From positions 1 to 64,000 of the forward strand of contig CAMZIX010000001.1 in NCBI GenBank assembly GCA_947307375.1: DNA of 64,000 nucleotides. The letters are read 5' to 3'. Each line of letters starts with the position of its first letter. Within the stretch, counting starts at the first letter, position 1. This DNA is from an uncultured Clostridia bacterium. GTDB taxonomy: Bacteria > Bacillota_A > Clostridia > Oscillospirales > Oscillospiraceae. The notes under the pieces were generated by a model. The model was not told where the DNA came from. It made no database searches and saw only the letters and a list, made by a program, of their open reading frames with translations. Below, one piece after another: positions 16,575 to 25,001 of the stretch. Both the position numbers and the translations under genes were made by a program.

Positions 16575-17791
16575 CCCTGTTCTCCTGTTAATGGCTCTTC
16601 CACCCGGCAGTCGGCGCCGCCGTCGGCAAAGCGAAGACGAAGCCGCTCGCCGCGACGGAGCTGCGCAGCGGACCGCACCGTCGCGCCCGCCTCATCCGAA
16701 GCCACGGCATAGCCGCGCGAGAGCACGCGCAGCGGGCTCATCGCGTCCAAAGAGGACGCCAGACGCACATACTGCTGACGTTTCCCGGCAAGGATCCGCT
16801 CCTGTGCCGCGCACAGACGATCGCGGCTGTAATCGAGGCTGATCCGTCGATTGTCGATGCTGGCAGAGGGATCGGTCAGCACACGCTTCTGCCGGTAGCT
16901 GTTGAGGCGCTCCCGCAGCTGCGTCAGCAGCTTGCGGACAGCCTGATGATTGCGGATATCCAGGCTGTTGAGCAGCTCGGCGATCTCATTCTGATCGGGC
17001 ACGGCGATCTCGGCGGCGTTGGAGGGCGTGGACGCCCTGCGGTCGGCCACATAATCGGAGATCGTCACGTCCGGCTCGTGCCCGACGGCCGAAATCACCG
17101 GGATCCGCGAATCATAGATCGCACGTGCCACACGTTCGTCGTTGAAGGCCCAGAGATCCTCCATGGAACCGCCGCCGCGTCCGGTAATGATCAGGTCCGC
17201 GACGGAAAACTCGTTGGCGTAGCGGATCGCGCCGGCGATCTCGGGCGGCGCTTCCGCGCCCTGCACGCGCACCGGCAGCAGAACGACCTTCGTCATCGGC
17301 CAGCGACGGCCGAGGATCCGGATCATGTCGTGGACCGCGGCACCCGCCGAAGAGGTGACGATCGCGATCGTATCGGGAAACGGCGGCAGCGGTTTTTTAT
17401 GCGCGGGATCGAACAGTCCCTCCGCCGCGAGCTTTTCCTTCAACTGTTCAAAGGCGATCTGCAGGTCGCCGACGCCCTCCGGCATCAGTCCCGTGCAGTA
17501 CATTTGATAAGCGCCGTCCCGCGGATACACGGACACACGGCCGAAGACGGTGACGCTCATCCCGTTTTCCGGACGAAAGCGCAGTCTGGAGGCGCTGCTC
17601 TTGAACATCACGCAGCGCAGACTGCTCTCGCTGTCTTTCAGTGTAAAATAGTGGTGCCCGGAGGGATAGATCTTGTAATTGGACAATTCACCCCGGACAC
17701 AGAGATCGGATAATAGTCCGTCCGCATCCAGCAGCGCGCGGATATGCTCGTTGAGCTGGGTGACGGAAAGGACCGGGCGTTCGCCGCTCAT
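16571..17791 (-). CDS. xseA: exodeoxyribonuclease VII large subunit
   Basis: A 406-aa catalytic subunit. An N-terminal OB-fold (about 1-100, LSVTQLNEHIRALLDADG...YKIYPSGHHYFTLKD) binds ssDNA. The catalytic core contains VVLLPVRVQGAEAPPEI, IITGRGGGSMEDLWAFNDE and PVISAVGHEPDVTISDYVAD. A basic coiled coil follows. It overlaps nusB by 4 bp. Confidence 0.95.
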   Translation of the reverse strand: MSGERPVLSVTQLNEHIRALLDADGLLSDLCVRGELSNYKIYPSGHHYFTLKDSESSLRCVMFKSSASRLRFRPENGMSVTVFGRVSVYPRDGAYQMYCTGLMPEGVGDLQIAFEQLKEKLAAEGLFDPAHKKPLPPFPDTIAIVTSSAGAAVHDMIRILGRRWPMTKVVLLPVRVQGAEAPPEIAGAIRYANEFSVADLIITGRGGGSMEDLWAFNDERVARAIYDSRIPVISAVGHEPDVTISDYVADRRASTPSNAAEIAVPDQNEIAELLNSLDIRNHQAVRKLLTQLRERLNSYRQKRVLTDPSASIDNRRISLDYSRDRLCAAQERILAGKRQQYVRLASSLDAMSPLRVLSRGYAVASDEAGATVRSAAQLRRGERLRLRFADGGADCRVEEPLTGEQG

Positions 17792-18255
17792 CCTTCTTCT
17801 TTGGGCTGAGCATCCGGCTCTTCGCGCACGAAGCTGCCCAGCACGCCGTTGATAAACGCGACCGTTTCCGCATCGTCGTAAATCTTGGCAAGCTCGACCG
17901 CCTCGTTGATCGCGGCGCCGGCGGGCACGTCCTCGAGATACAGGATCTCGCAGATCGCGCAGCGCAGGACCGCGAGCGCGGTTTTCGAAATGCGCTCGGG
18001 ACGCCAGCCCTTGGCGTAGCGTTCGATAAGCGCATCAAGCTCCTCCCGCTTTTCAATGACGAGGCCGCTCAGCCGCAGGATATACTCCAGCGTTCTGCCC
18101 TTCGGCAGCTCGGCGTAGAGATCGTCCAGCTCAGCAAGACTGTCAAAGTGATCCTGCGTAAAGAAATCTTCCGCAAGATCAGCGGGCGCGCGGCCCGATG
18201 CGGCGGCGGCAAAGCAAAGCTGGATCGCCAGATGGCGGGCAGTGCTTCTTGTCAT
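17788..18255 (-). CDS. nusB: transcription antitermination protein NusB
   Basis: A 155-aa all-helical protein that, with NusE (S10), binds boxA RNA in rRNA leaders. The N-terminus MTRSTARHLAIQLCFAAAASG and the C-terminal AAINEAVELAKIYDDAETVAFINGVLG are typical. It sits 18 bp after the Asp23-family gene and overlaps xseA. Confidence 0.93.
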   Translation of the reverse strand: MTRSTARHLAIQLCFAAAASGRAPADLAEDFFTQDHFDSLAELDDLYAELPKGRTLEYILRLSGLVIEKREELDALIERYAKGWRPERISKTALAVLRCAICEILYLEDVPAGAAINEAVELAKIYDDAETVAFINGVLGSFVREEPDAQPKEEG

Positions 18256-18273
18256 GACAGCTACCTCCGGTGT

Positions 18274-18636
18274 TTATTTATCAAAGGCCAGGCCGGATAC
18301 GTGCACGTTGACCTGCGGCTTGTCAAAGCCGGTCGTCGCCTGAATGACGTTGATAATCTTCTCCTGCACATCCTGCGCGACCTTTACGATGCTGAAGCCG
18401 TAGGTCACGGTGATGATCGCGTCGACAACGATCTGATTGTCATTCAGCTGCACCTTGACGCCCTTGGTCACGGTCTTCAGGCCGATCAGCTCGGCCAGCT
18501 CCCCGCCGGCCGTATTGGCCAGGCCGGCCACGCCCTCCACTTCGGAAATCGCAGTACGGACGAGGCTGTAAATCACATCCTCGGAGATATTGATGCTGCC
18601 GTTCTCTTCCTGGCAGGTGATGTAGTTGTCGTTCAT
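18274..18636 (-). CDS. Asp23/Gls24 family envelope stress protein
   Basis: A 120-aa protein of the Asp23/DUF322 family. ATG 18636 (MNDNYITCQEENGSINISED) has GGGGAGG 7 nt upstream; the longer frame to 18720 is rejected. The family signature GSINISEDVIYSLVRTAISEVEGVAGL and the repeat of basic VKVQLNDNQIVVDAIITV are visible. Members associate with the membrane through partners and respond to envelope stress. The gene commonly precedes nusB in Firmicutes. Confidence 0.9.
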   Translation of the reverse strand: MNDNYITCQEENGSINISEDVIYSLVRTAISEVEGVAGLANTAGGELAELIGLKTVTKGVKVQLNDNQIVVDAIITVTYGFSIVKVAQDVQEKIINVIQATTGFDKPQVNVHVSGLAFDK

Positions 18637-18760
18637 CCTTTGCCTCCCCTGTTGATTCATTGCTTGATGCATCATCCGGGCGGCCGGAGCCGTCCATAAT
18701 GATTCAGCATATTCTATCATGAATATTCAAAAAAAGAAAGTGCATATTCTAAAAATAATA

Positions 18761-18796
18761 TGCAAAAATCCGGGGCTCTCGCCCCGGATTTTTAGT
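18761..18796 (-). terminator. terminator of the spoIIIA operon
   Basis: Perfect stem AAAAATCCGGGGC / GCCCCGGATTTTT with a TCTC loop (18764-18793), just after the spoIIIAH stop. It isolates the sporulation operon from the asp23-nusB run. Confidence 0.92.
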
Positions 18797-19335
18797 CAAG
18801 CTTTCACTTCTATGATGTTGAGCTGGGAAGCCTGATAGCTGGTCTCGTTCAAAATGATATCCGTGATCTGCGCGACGGCTTCCTCCGACAGGCCCTCCGG
18901 CGGAGCCGGAACCGCCACCGTGATGGCGTCGTTTCCGATATAGACCACACAGTCGGCAAAGTTTTTCGCAATCAGCAGATTTTCGATCTGCGACTCCTTC
19001 ATCGAGCACGTCGCCATGGCTGAGATCGCATTCATCGCCGAATCGATCGTCTCCTGTGACGCGGTCTCCGCCGAGGCCGCCGTCTGCAGCAGCTGCAGCG
19101 CCTCGTCCCTGGACACCTGTCTTGTCAGCCTCGCCTCGGAGAAATAGCCCGAGGTCGAAGCCGCCAGCTTCTGCGCCCTGGCCGCCGCCTCCTGGATCCC
19201 CTCATCCTCGGCTGCGACCATTTCGGCGTCCGGGTTCCCCCAGCGCTGATTATAGGACCAGTTCAGCAGGACGGCCGCCGCTACAAACATCAGCACTGCC
19301 AGCAAGGTCAGATTGCGCTTCTTCGTTTTCGTCAT
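18796..19335 (-). CDS. spoIIIAH: stage III sporulation protein AH
   Basis: A 179-aa protein with an N-terminal membrane anchor (NLTLLAVLMFVAAAVLLNW, residues 9-27) and a C-terminal ring-forming EscJ/FliF-like domain. SpoIIIAH pairs with forespore SpoIIQ to form the mother cell-forespore channel. The conserved end DIILNETSYQASQLNIIEV is present. It is the last gene of the operon and is directly followed by the terminator. Confidence 0.92.
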   Translation of the reverse strand: MTKTKKRNLTLLAVLMFVAAAVLLNWSYNQRWGNPDAEMVAAEDEGIQEAAARAQKLAASTSGYFSEARLTRQVSRDEALQLLQTAASAETASQETIDSAMNAISAMATCSMKESQIENLLIAKNFADCVVYIGNDAITVAVPAPPEGLSEEAVAQITDIILNETSYQASQLNIIEVKA

Positions 19336-19351
19336 TCCCTTTCCTCCCCTT

Positions 19352-19672
19352 TCAAGGCTCCATCCGTTTGAGGATGGTGATCTTATCAGATCCGAAACCA
19401 GTATATGAGCCGACGGCGCGAAGTATATCCAGCTTGACCGAGGCGTCGTCCGCGCCGTCGCAGACGATCACGACGCCGTTGTCCGAGATCAGCACCTGCG
19501 CCTGGCCGACCCCTCTTGCACTGCTGAGGACCGACTGCAGATCGGCATTCCCGTGATCGTCGGACGGCTGCTTCGCCCCGGAAGGCATCAGCAGCAGAAG
19601 GAGGCCGAAGGCCAGGATCAGCAGCGGATATTTCAATCGCTCCAGTTTTTTCAGTATCGCGTCAAGTTTCAT
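19352..19672 (-). CDS. spoIIIAG: stage III sporulation protein AG
   Basis: A 106-aa protein starting MKLDAILKKLERLKYPLLIL with one membrane segment, followed by a single short domain. SpoIIIAG forms the large ring of the mother-cell side channel. It is much shorter than B. subtilis SpoIIIAG (about 230 aa): much of the ring-building region is missing, as in other Ruminococcaceae-type versions. ATG 19672 overlaps the end of spoIIIAF; AGGAGT lies upstream. Confidence 0.82.
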   Translation of the reverse strand: MKLDAILKKLERLKYPLLILAFGLLLLLMPSGAKQPSDDHGNADLQSVLSSARGVGQAQVLISDNGVVIVCDGADDASVKLDILRAVGSYTGFGSDKITILKRMEP

Positions 19673-20144
19673 CCGTGATCCACTCCTGATGAGCTGCATC
19701 GATGCCGAGCTCCGCGCTGATCAGCGTCTGAAGCCTTTCTTTTTGCTCAGATGTACAGGTCCCGGTGAGCCGTACGGATTCGGGGACCCATACGCCTGCG
19801 CTGTCCCAGCGCAGCCCGGGCTCGGCATGCAGCTCATTGATACCGAGCAGCTCGGCCTGCTTCCGGATATACGCCGCGCATTCCCGCTCGATGACCAGGC
19901 GGTTAAGCCGCTCGCTGCGCTCCTGCGCCTTTTCGGCGAGCGTGTTTCCCTTCTCCCGGTATCGGGCGAGTTCCAGAGAATATTCGGAATAATCAAAGGA
20001 CCGAAGGGCGCTCAGCACCGTGATCATCAGCAGCAGCATGCAGCAAAGCTTCGTCGCCTTTTTGACGCCGCCCTCGGGCGTCAGACAGAGCGCGATCCCG
20101 CAGAACACCGACAGCGCGCAGATCTGCATCACCGTGTTTTTCAT
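19662..20144 (-). CDS. spoIIIAF: stage III sporulation protein AF
   Basis: A 160-aa protein with two N-terminal membrane segments (MQICALSVFCGIALCL and LCCMLLLMITVLSAL) and a soluble C-terminal domain resembling a ring-building motif. It is part of the spoIIIA-SpoIIQ channel. ATG 20144 overlaps the spoIIIAE stop by 4 bp; the longer frame is a shadow of AE. Identification rests mainly on position and topology. Confidence 0.85.
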   Translation of the reverse strand: MKNTVMQICALSVFCGIALCLTPEGGVKKATKLCCMLLLMITVLSALRSFDYSEYSLELARYREKGNTLAEKAQERSERLNRLVIERECAAYIRKQAELLGINELHAEPGLRWDSAGVWVPESVRLTGTCTSEQKERLQTLISAELGIDAAHQEWITDET

Positions 20145-21238
20145 CCCGTCACCGTCCGGATCGCCGATACGATCGAAACAAACAGCATCAGCCCATAGGA
20201 AGCGACCATCCCGAGCAGCAGGCCCATCAGTGAGGAGAACTCGCTCAGCAGACGCGACAGACGCTCGCCGGCCATCGTCTCCGTCCAGGCGGCGACCAGT
20301 GAAAACAGCAGCCTTCGCACGCCGAAAGAGGCGAAAGGGCCCAGACACAGCGCGCATACCGCCACCAGGCCGAAGGCCCCCGCCGTGTTCCGGACGACCG
20401 CCGCCGCCGACAGGACCGACGAAGCCGCGTCGGACAGGATCTTCCCGACGACCGGGACCGCGGCAGTCATCACGGTCTTCGTCATCTTCACCGCGGCTGC
20501 GTCCGCGCTCCCGGTCACGATCCCCGCTACCGAAAGAAAGCCCGTAAAAACGACCGTCAGCCCGGTCATCCAAACGGTCGCCAGCTTTTTGCTCAAGCGG
20601 AGCATGCTTTTCAGCAGGGGATTGTCAAAGATACTTCCGCAGACTGCCATGGCGATCGAAGCGTAAAACAAAGGCAGCAGGATCTTCTGCGAGGCGCTCA
20701 TCATCAGATCAAGAGCCAGACAGGAAGCGGCATAGCGGGCGGAGGCGGAAGTCGGCGCGCCGCCGGCCGCCGCCGCGGAATAAATCGCCGGCAGCGCGGC
20801 CAGGGCATAATCGTGCAGACTTGTCAGTGAACCCACCGCCCGACCGATCAGACTGTTCATCCCGTCGGCCAGCAGACAGGAGGCTGCCGCGCAGCCCGCG
20901 ATCTGAATGGTCTCCGCCTGTTTTTGTCCCTGTGACAGGACAAGCCCGAGAGAGCAAAGCATCGCGAGCATCAGCACTGCGAAGACTTCTCTCGCGCTTT
21001 CGCGCAGAGATTCTCCGATCTGAGCGAGGAAACGATCCCACAGCCGCTCCAGCGCGCCGATCCCGTCATAATCCCCGCTGAAGCGAAGCTCGCCGCCGAT
21101 CTCCCGGATATCCTCCGGCAGACTGTCCTGCACCGCGGAAACATCCAGCTCGTCTTCGGTCGACAAGGGATCGCCCTCCGCGTATGCCGGTACGATCAAA
21201 AGCGGAAGGATCAGCAAAACCAGCAGCGCTTTTTTCAC
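20141..21238 (-). CDS. spoIIIAE: stage III sporulation protein AE
   Basis: A 365-aa polytopic membrane protein with an N-terminal signal sequence (VKKALLVLLILPLLIVPAYAEG). Typical features are QDSLPEDI near residue 40 and several hydrophobic helices to the C-terminus. It belongs to the channel that feeds the forespore. GTG 21238 overlaps the spoIIIAD stop (GTGA), with GGGAG upstream; the ATG at 21400 would add an implausible Arg/Gly-rich leader and is rejected. Confidence 0.9.
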   Translation of the reverse strand: MKKALLVLLILPLLIVPAYAEGDPLSTEDELDVSAVQDSLPEDIREIGGELRFSGDYDGIGALERLWDRFLAQIGESLRESAREVFAVLMLAMLCSLGLVLSQGQKQAETIQIAGCAAASCLLADGMNSLIGRAVGSLTSLHDYALAALPAIYSAAAAGGAPTSASARYAASCLALDLMMSASQKILLPLFYASIAMAVCGSIFDNPLLKSMLRLSKKLATVWMTGLTVVFTGFLSVAGIVTGSADAAAVKMTKTVMTAAVPVVGKILSDAASSVLSAAAVVRNTAGAFGLVAVCALCLGPFASFGVRRLLFSLVAAWTETMAGERLSRLLSEFSSLMGLLLGMVASYGLMLFVSIVSAIRTVTG

Positions 21239-21621
21239 AGATATTCTCCCGCCATCTTCAGCATCGTCAGCAGCAGCGGCATGACGACGCCGAGCGCGCA
21301 TAAGCTTCCCGCCAGCTCCACGGCGGAGGCGGCCGCTGTCTGCGAAGCGTCCCTGCAAAGATCCGCCGTCAGCCTCGTCACGATCCCTGCCGCCACACAT
21401 TTCAAAACCGGCTGCATCATTGTGTCACTGAGCTGAAACCGTTCCCGGAGCATGTCCTTCATCTCTTTCAGTGTTTCGCTCATGCTCAACGAGGCGAGCA
21501 GGATCGTCACCACGGCGGCAATACCCAGCGCCGCGGCCAGCTCCGGATTTGTCCGTCGCAGCAGCAGGCAGGAGAACAGCGCGCAGATCGCCGCGGCGGA
21601 GACGCGCAGCATCAGCCCCAT
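21235..21621 (-). CDS. spoIIIAD: stage III sporulation protein AD
   Basis: A 128-aa membrane protein with about four hydrophobic segments, starting MGLMLRVSAAAICALFSCLL. It is the stage III component between AC and AE. Its ATG shares one base with the spoIIIAC stop (TGATG); a GTG 3 bases upstream is also possible. Confidence 0.88.
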   Translation of the reverse strand: MGLMLRVSAAAICALFSCLLLRRTNPELAAALGIAAVVTILLASLSMSETLKEMKDMLRERFQLSDTMMQPVLKCVAAGIVTRLTADLCRDASQTAAASAVELAGSLCALGVVMPLLLTMLKMAGEYL

Positions 21622-21815
21622 CACAGTCCGAACAGGCTCTTGATCAGCGCAAACAGCTCGCTGATCTTCTGCACCACCATCATCAGCACCACCACAAGCG
21701 CCGTGATCGTCGTCATCAGCGCCTGTTCCTCCCGTCCGGAGCGCTGCAGCAGGATATTCAGCACGGCGACCAGGATCCCGATCGCCGCGATTTTAAAAAT
21801 CAGATCAACGTCCAT
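21621..21815 (-). CDS. spoIIIAC: stage III sporulation protein AC
   Basis: A 64-aa protein with two membrane helices (IFKIAAIGILVAVLNILL and ALMTTITALVVVLMMVV), the size and pattern of SpoIIIAC. ATG 21815 has AGGAGAAGG directly upstream. Confidence 0.9.
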   Translation of the reverse strand: MDVDLIFKIAAIGILVAVLNILLQRSGREEQALMTTITALVVVLMMVVQKISELFALIKSLFGL

Positions 21816-21823
21816 GCCTTCTC

Positions 21824-22333
21824 CTAAAGAATCAGCAGACAGAGGAAGATTCCGGCGGAGCCGCTGAGCGCGAAGCACAGCCTGCGCTGCTCGGGCAGCC
21901 GCGCTTTCCGTGCGTCCGCCGCCTCGTCGCAGCTTCGGAGATATCGGTCGCAGGCCGCCAGCTGCTCGTCCAGTTCGTAGCGGCCCAGCGTTGCGCCGAG
22001 CGCTTCCAGCTGCGAGCGATTATCCTCAGACAGTATGGCAAGATTTGTCCGGCAGGCCTCCGTCCATAGCTCGGCAAAGCATTTATCGTTCAACTCCTGC
22101 ATGCTCTCCGCACAGCTGCGGAAAAAGGCTTCCGCATCCTCCCCTGCTCGCTCCGCCGCACAGCTCAGCAGCTCTGTCGTCGGGCAAAGTCTGCCGGCAA
22201 GCTCCGCGCGAATCGTCCTGACCCCTCGCGCCAGGGCTTGCAAAGCCAGCATTTCCTGTCTTTGAGCGCGAACCCATCCCCATCCGATCCCCAGGCAGGA
22301 GCCGATGACCGCCAGAACGCCCAGGATCTTCAA
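21824..22333 (-). CDS. spoIIIAB: stage III sporulation protein AB
   Basis: A 169-aa protein with an N-terminal anchor (MKILGVLAVIGSCLGIGWG), a helical soluble middle part and a C-terminal hydrophobic segment (LCFALSGSAGIFLCLLIL). The fold is related to type II/IV secretion GspF-like proteins. It overlaps spoIIIAA by 4 bp. Confidence 0.88.
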   Translation of the reverse strand: MKILGVLAVIGSCLGIGWGWVRAQRQEMLALQALARGVRTIRAELAGRLCPTTELLSCAAERAGEDAEAFFRSCAESMQELNDKCFAELWTEACRTNLAILSEDNRSQLEALGATLGRYELDEQLAACDRYLRSCDEAADARKARLPEQRRLCFALSGSAGIFLCLLIL

Positions 22334-23199
22334 GCTTCGAGCCTCCGCAGCTGATAGCTGCGTTCTTCACCCCGCATCGAGATCCGGATGCAGTCCTGAA
22401 ACAGCCCTTCATCCAAAAGCGTCCGATACAAGGGCCTGCGTCTGAGCTCCTCCGGACCGGAGGCATGGGCCGTAGCAAGCAGACGCACGCCGCAGCCGAC
22501 GATCTCCCGGATCGCGTTCAGATCCTCCGGCTGCGTGATCTCATCCATCGCGATCATTTGCGGATTCATCGTACGCAGCAGCATCATGGCCGCCTGCGCC
22601 TTCGGTATGCCGCTGAGAACGTCGCTGTGCTCACCGAGGTCGAACGCTGCCCGGCCCGTCTCCGCAGCGGCGATCTCCCAGCGCTCGTCCACGATGCCGA
22701 CCCGGGTCCCCTGCGTTGAAAAACGGCGGATCAGCTCCCGCAGCGCAGTCGTTTTCCCCATGCCCGGCTGCGACAGGATCAGCAGATTACCCGGCTTCGC
22801 AGCCTCCAGGCGTGAAAAGATCTCGTCGCAGACGCCTCTGCATTCCCGGGGGATGCGGATCGCCAGCGAGCTGTAGCTGCGAAAGCCCCCGACTGCGCCC
22901 TCACGTTCAAAGGCCGTGCCGCAAACGCCGATCCTGAGCCCGTGATAACTGAGAAAGCCGCGGGAAAGCGCCGGAGCCGCCGTGTGCAGCGAGGCGCCGG
23001 TCGCTTTCTCGAGCGTTCGCAGCAGGTCTGCTTCCGCAATCGGCTCGCAGGGCAGCGGGTATTCTCTTCCGGCCCGCAGCATCGTCGGCGCTTGTCCGAG
23101 ACGCAGGCGGATCTCCTCGGCTCCCGCAAGCATCCCGCGGCAGCGCCTGTCCAGACACTTTGTCGGAAGCAGCTGGAGCGCCCGTTCCGTTCCGTCCAT
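22330..23199 (-). CDS. spoIIIAA: stage III sporulation protein AA (ATPase)
   Basis: A 289-aa secretion-type ATPase thought to power the spoIIIA channel. Walker A is SQPGMGKTTALRELI, Walker B MIAMDEITQ, and the C-terminal HASGPEELRRRPL is typical. ATG 23199 lies about 12 nt after the likely sigma-E start site, with GGGAAG upstream. The gene opens the eight-gene operon. Confidence 0.93.
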   Translation of the reverse strand: MDGTERALQLLPTKCLDRRCRGMLAGAEEIRLRLGQAPTMLRAGREYPLPCEPIAEADLLRTLEKATGASLHTAAPALSRGFLSYHGLRIGVCGTAFEREGAVGGFRSYSSLAIRIPRECRGVCDEIFSRLEAAKPGNLLILSQPGMGKTTALRELIRRFSTQGTRVGIVDERWEIAAAETGRAAFDLGEHSDVLSGIPKAQAAMMLLRTMNPQMIAMDEITQPEDLNAIREIVGCGVRLLATAHASGPEELRRRPLYRTLLDEGLFQDCIRISMRGEERSYQLRRLEA

Positions 23200-23218
23200 C
23201 GTATCACTTCCCGCTGAT

Positions 23219-23247
23219 ACTCTATGAGGCAGAGGTCCCGAATATGA
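23219..23247 (-). promoter_or_regulatory. sigma-E-type sporulation promoter of spoIIIA
   Basis: TCATATT (23241-23247), 14-bp spacer, CATAGAGT (23219-23226) on the minus strand. Compare the sigma-E consensus KMATATT-N14-CATACANT. It is the mother-cell promoter expected for this operon. Confidence 0.82.
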
Positions 23248-23248
23248 A

Positions 23249-23283
23249 AACAAGTCCCCGGGTCAAAACCCGGGAACTTGTTC
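23249..23283 (-). terminator. terminator after trxA
   Basis: Stem AACAAGTTCCCGGGT / ACCCGGGGACTTGTT followed by a short T-run on the minus strand, between trxA and the spoIIIA promoter. Confidence 0.88.
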
Positions 23284-23297
23284 AGATCGTTTGCCGT

Positions 23298-23609
23298 TCA
23301 GGCGAACAGACGCTCGATCATCGACTTGGACTGAACGCCGACTGTCGTGGCTTTCACCTGTCCGTTCACGAAGACCATCAGCGTGGGGATGCTGGAAATA
23401 CCGTATCTGGCCGCCAGCATCGGGCACTCGTCGACGTCTATCTTGCAGACCTTGATCTTGCCCTCCTGCTCCTCGGCAATCTTGGCGACGGTCGGAGCAA
23501 GCATCCGGCAGGGGCCGCACCAGGTCGCCCAGAAGTCCACCAGAACCGGCACATCGGCCTTCAGGACCTCAGCCTCGAAATTCGATTCGCTGATAATGAT
23601 TTCCGCCAT
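23298..23609 (-). CDS. trxA: thioredoxin
   Basis: A 103-aa cytoplasmic thioredoxin with active site WCGPC (about residues 30-34) and the cis-proline loop SIPTLMVF. It is last in the moaC-ccdA-tlpA-trxA group; with CcdA it could pass electrons to the outward-facing TlpA-like protein. It ends in a strong terminator. Confidence 0.96.
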   Translation of the reverse strand: MAEIIISESNFEAEVLKADVPVLVDFWATWCGPCRMLAPTVAKIAEEQEGKIKVCKIDVDECPMLAARYGISSIPTLMVFVNGQVKATTVGVQSKSMIERLFA

Positions 23610-23624
23610 GTTGTTATCTCCTTT

Positions 23625-24323
23625 CTAATTGTCAGCAAGCAGTTGTTGAATATAGCTCTCCAGCGTCGCCTCGTCCATCGAGCCGATCTGCTGGTGGAGC
23701 AGGCTCCCGTCGGCGCGGATGAACAGCGTAACGGGGATCGCGTTGATCTGATATGCTTCGACGGTGCTGAAATCAACGTCGAAATACAGGGGGAAGCTGT
23801 AGCCGTTTTCCTCGCGGGCAAAGGCGGTCGCGCTCTCGACCGTGTCCGTCGCGCCGTCGGTCAGATCGACCATCAGGAAACGGATCTGTCCCGCATACTG
23901 CTTGGCCGCCGCATCGAAGTACGGCAGCTCGGCGCGGCAGGGCGGGCACCAGGTCGCCCAAATGTTGACGATGATCGGCTGTCCGAAATAATCCGAAAGG
24001 GATACGGTATTCGCCTCCTCGTCCAGCACGCTGAAGTCCGCCGTCAGATCTTCGCTGAGCGTGACGGTCGGCGCGGCAGTCTCCTCCGGCTCGGTTTCGA
24101 CCGCCTCCGGCTCCGCAGCGGGCGTCTCCACGGCCTCCGGTCCGGGCGTCGGATCGGCGGCCTCTCCGAATTCGCTCTGATGACGGGCCACGGGAACGCT
24201 CTCCTCAGCCTCCGTTTTCGAGGCCTGCATCCGGGACGCGAGCTCCCGGTACAGCAGGCCGCCGCCGATCAGCAGCAGCACGAGAAGCAGAACGGGGATC
24301 AGGATTTTCCAGACAGTTTTCAT
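23625..24323 (-). CDS. membrane-anchored TlpA/ResA-like thioredoxin
   Basis: A 232-aa protein with an N-terminal membrane anchor (residues 5-27), a low-complexity Glu/Pro/Ala linker (about 40-90) and a redoxin domain with active site WCPPC near residue 130. The likely location is the outer face of the membrane. Partners are CcdA (electron delivery) and TrxA in the same operon. The target thiols are unknown. Confidence 0.88.
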   Translation of the reverse strand: MKTVWKILIPVLLLVLLLIGGGLLYRELASRMQASKTEAEESVPVARHQSEFGEAADPTPGPEAVETPAAEPEAVETEPEETAAPTVTLSEDLTADFSVLDEEANTVSLSDYFGQPIIVNIWATWCPPCRAELPYFDAAAKQYAGQIRFLMVDLTDGATDTVESATAFAREENGYSFPLYFDVDFSTVEAYQINAIPVTLFIRADGSLLHQQIGSMDEATLESYIQQLLADN

Positions 24324-24332
24324 TTGTTCACC

Positions 24333-24986
24333 TCAGCGCAGCAGCGCCATCCAGCGGTCCAGCAGACCGAAACACATCAACAAGCCGATCAGGATCAGAA
24401 ATCCGCCGCAGATCTTGTTGATCACATCGTAATGAGCCTTGATCCAGCGAAACACGCCGCTCAGCTGCTCCAGCAGCAGCGCGGAGATCAGGAAAGGCAG
24501 GCCCAGGCCGAGCGAATAGCAGACTAAAAGAAGCAGTCCCTGCATGGCCGTGCCGGAGCTCGACGCCAGCATCAGCGCCGAGCCGAGAAAGGCGCCGACG
24601 CAGGGCGTCAGACTGACGGAATAGACCAGGCCGAACACGAAAGCGGAAAACACACCCGTGACAGACCGGCCGCTGCTCATCCCCTTGAAGAAAGGCAGCG
24701 GAACGATCTCCAGATAGGACAGGCCGAACAGGATCACGATCAGCCCGCAGACGAGGGACACGATGCGCTGATAGCGCAGCAGCAGCGAACCGATCGTCCC
24801 CGCGAAAAGCCCCATCAGGCAGAAAGCCGCCGTAAAGCCGAGCACAAAGGCCAGCGCGCGAAAAAGATTCGCTCGCTTTTTATTCGCATTGCCGGCGAAA
24901 TAAGACACATAGACCGGCAGCATCGGCAGCATGCAGGGCGAAAGGAAGGAGATCAGTCCCTCCAGAAACGTAATGAAATACTGCAT
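24333..24986 (-). CDS. ccdA: CcdA-family thiol-disulfide transporter
   Basis: A 217-aa membrane protein with six hydrophobic segments, the CcdA/DsbD-beta size. Markers are LISFLSPCMLPMLPVYVSYFAG and the second Cys in LTPCVGAFLGSALM. The pair of membrane cysteines moves electrons from cytoplasmic thioredoxin to the TlpA-like protein outside. Its stop overlaps the Shine-Dalgarno site of the next gene. Confidence 0.92.
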   Translation of the reverse strand: MQYFITFLEGLISFLSPCMLPMLPVYVSYFAGNANKKRANLFRALAFVLGFTAAFCLMGLFAGTIGSLLLRYQRIVSLVCGLIVILFGLSYLEIVPLPFFKGMSSGRSVTGVFSAFVFGLVYSVSLTPCVGAFLGSALMLASSSGTAMQGLLLLVCYSLGLGLPFLISALLLEQLSGVFRWIKAHYDVINKICGGFLILIGLLMCFGLLDRWMALLR

Positions 24987-25001
24987 GGACGGCTTTTCGT
25001 T

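Noticed and set aside
19662..20573. 303-codon version of spoIIIAF
   Set aside because: The first 143 codons are an Arg/Asp-rich shadow of spoIIIAE; the ATGA junction at 20144 marks the start.
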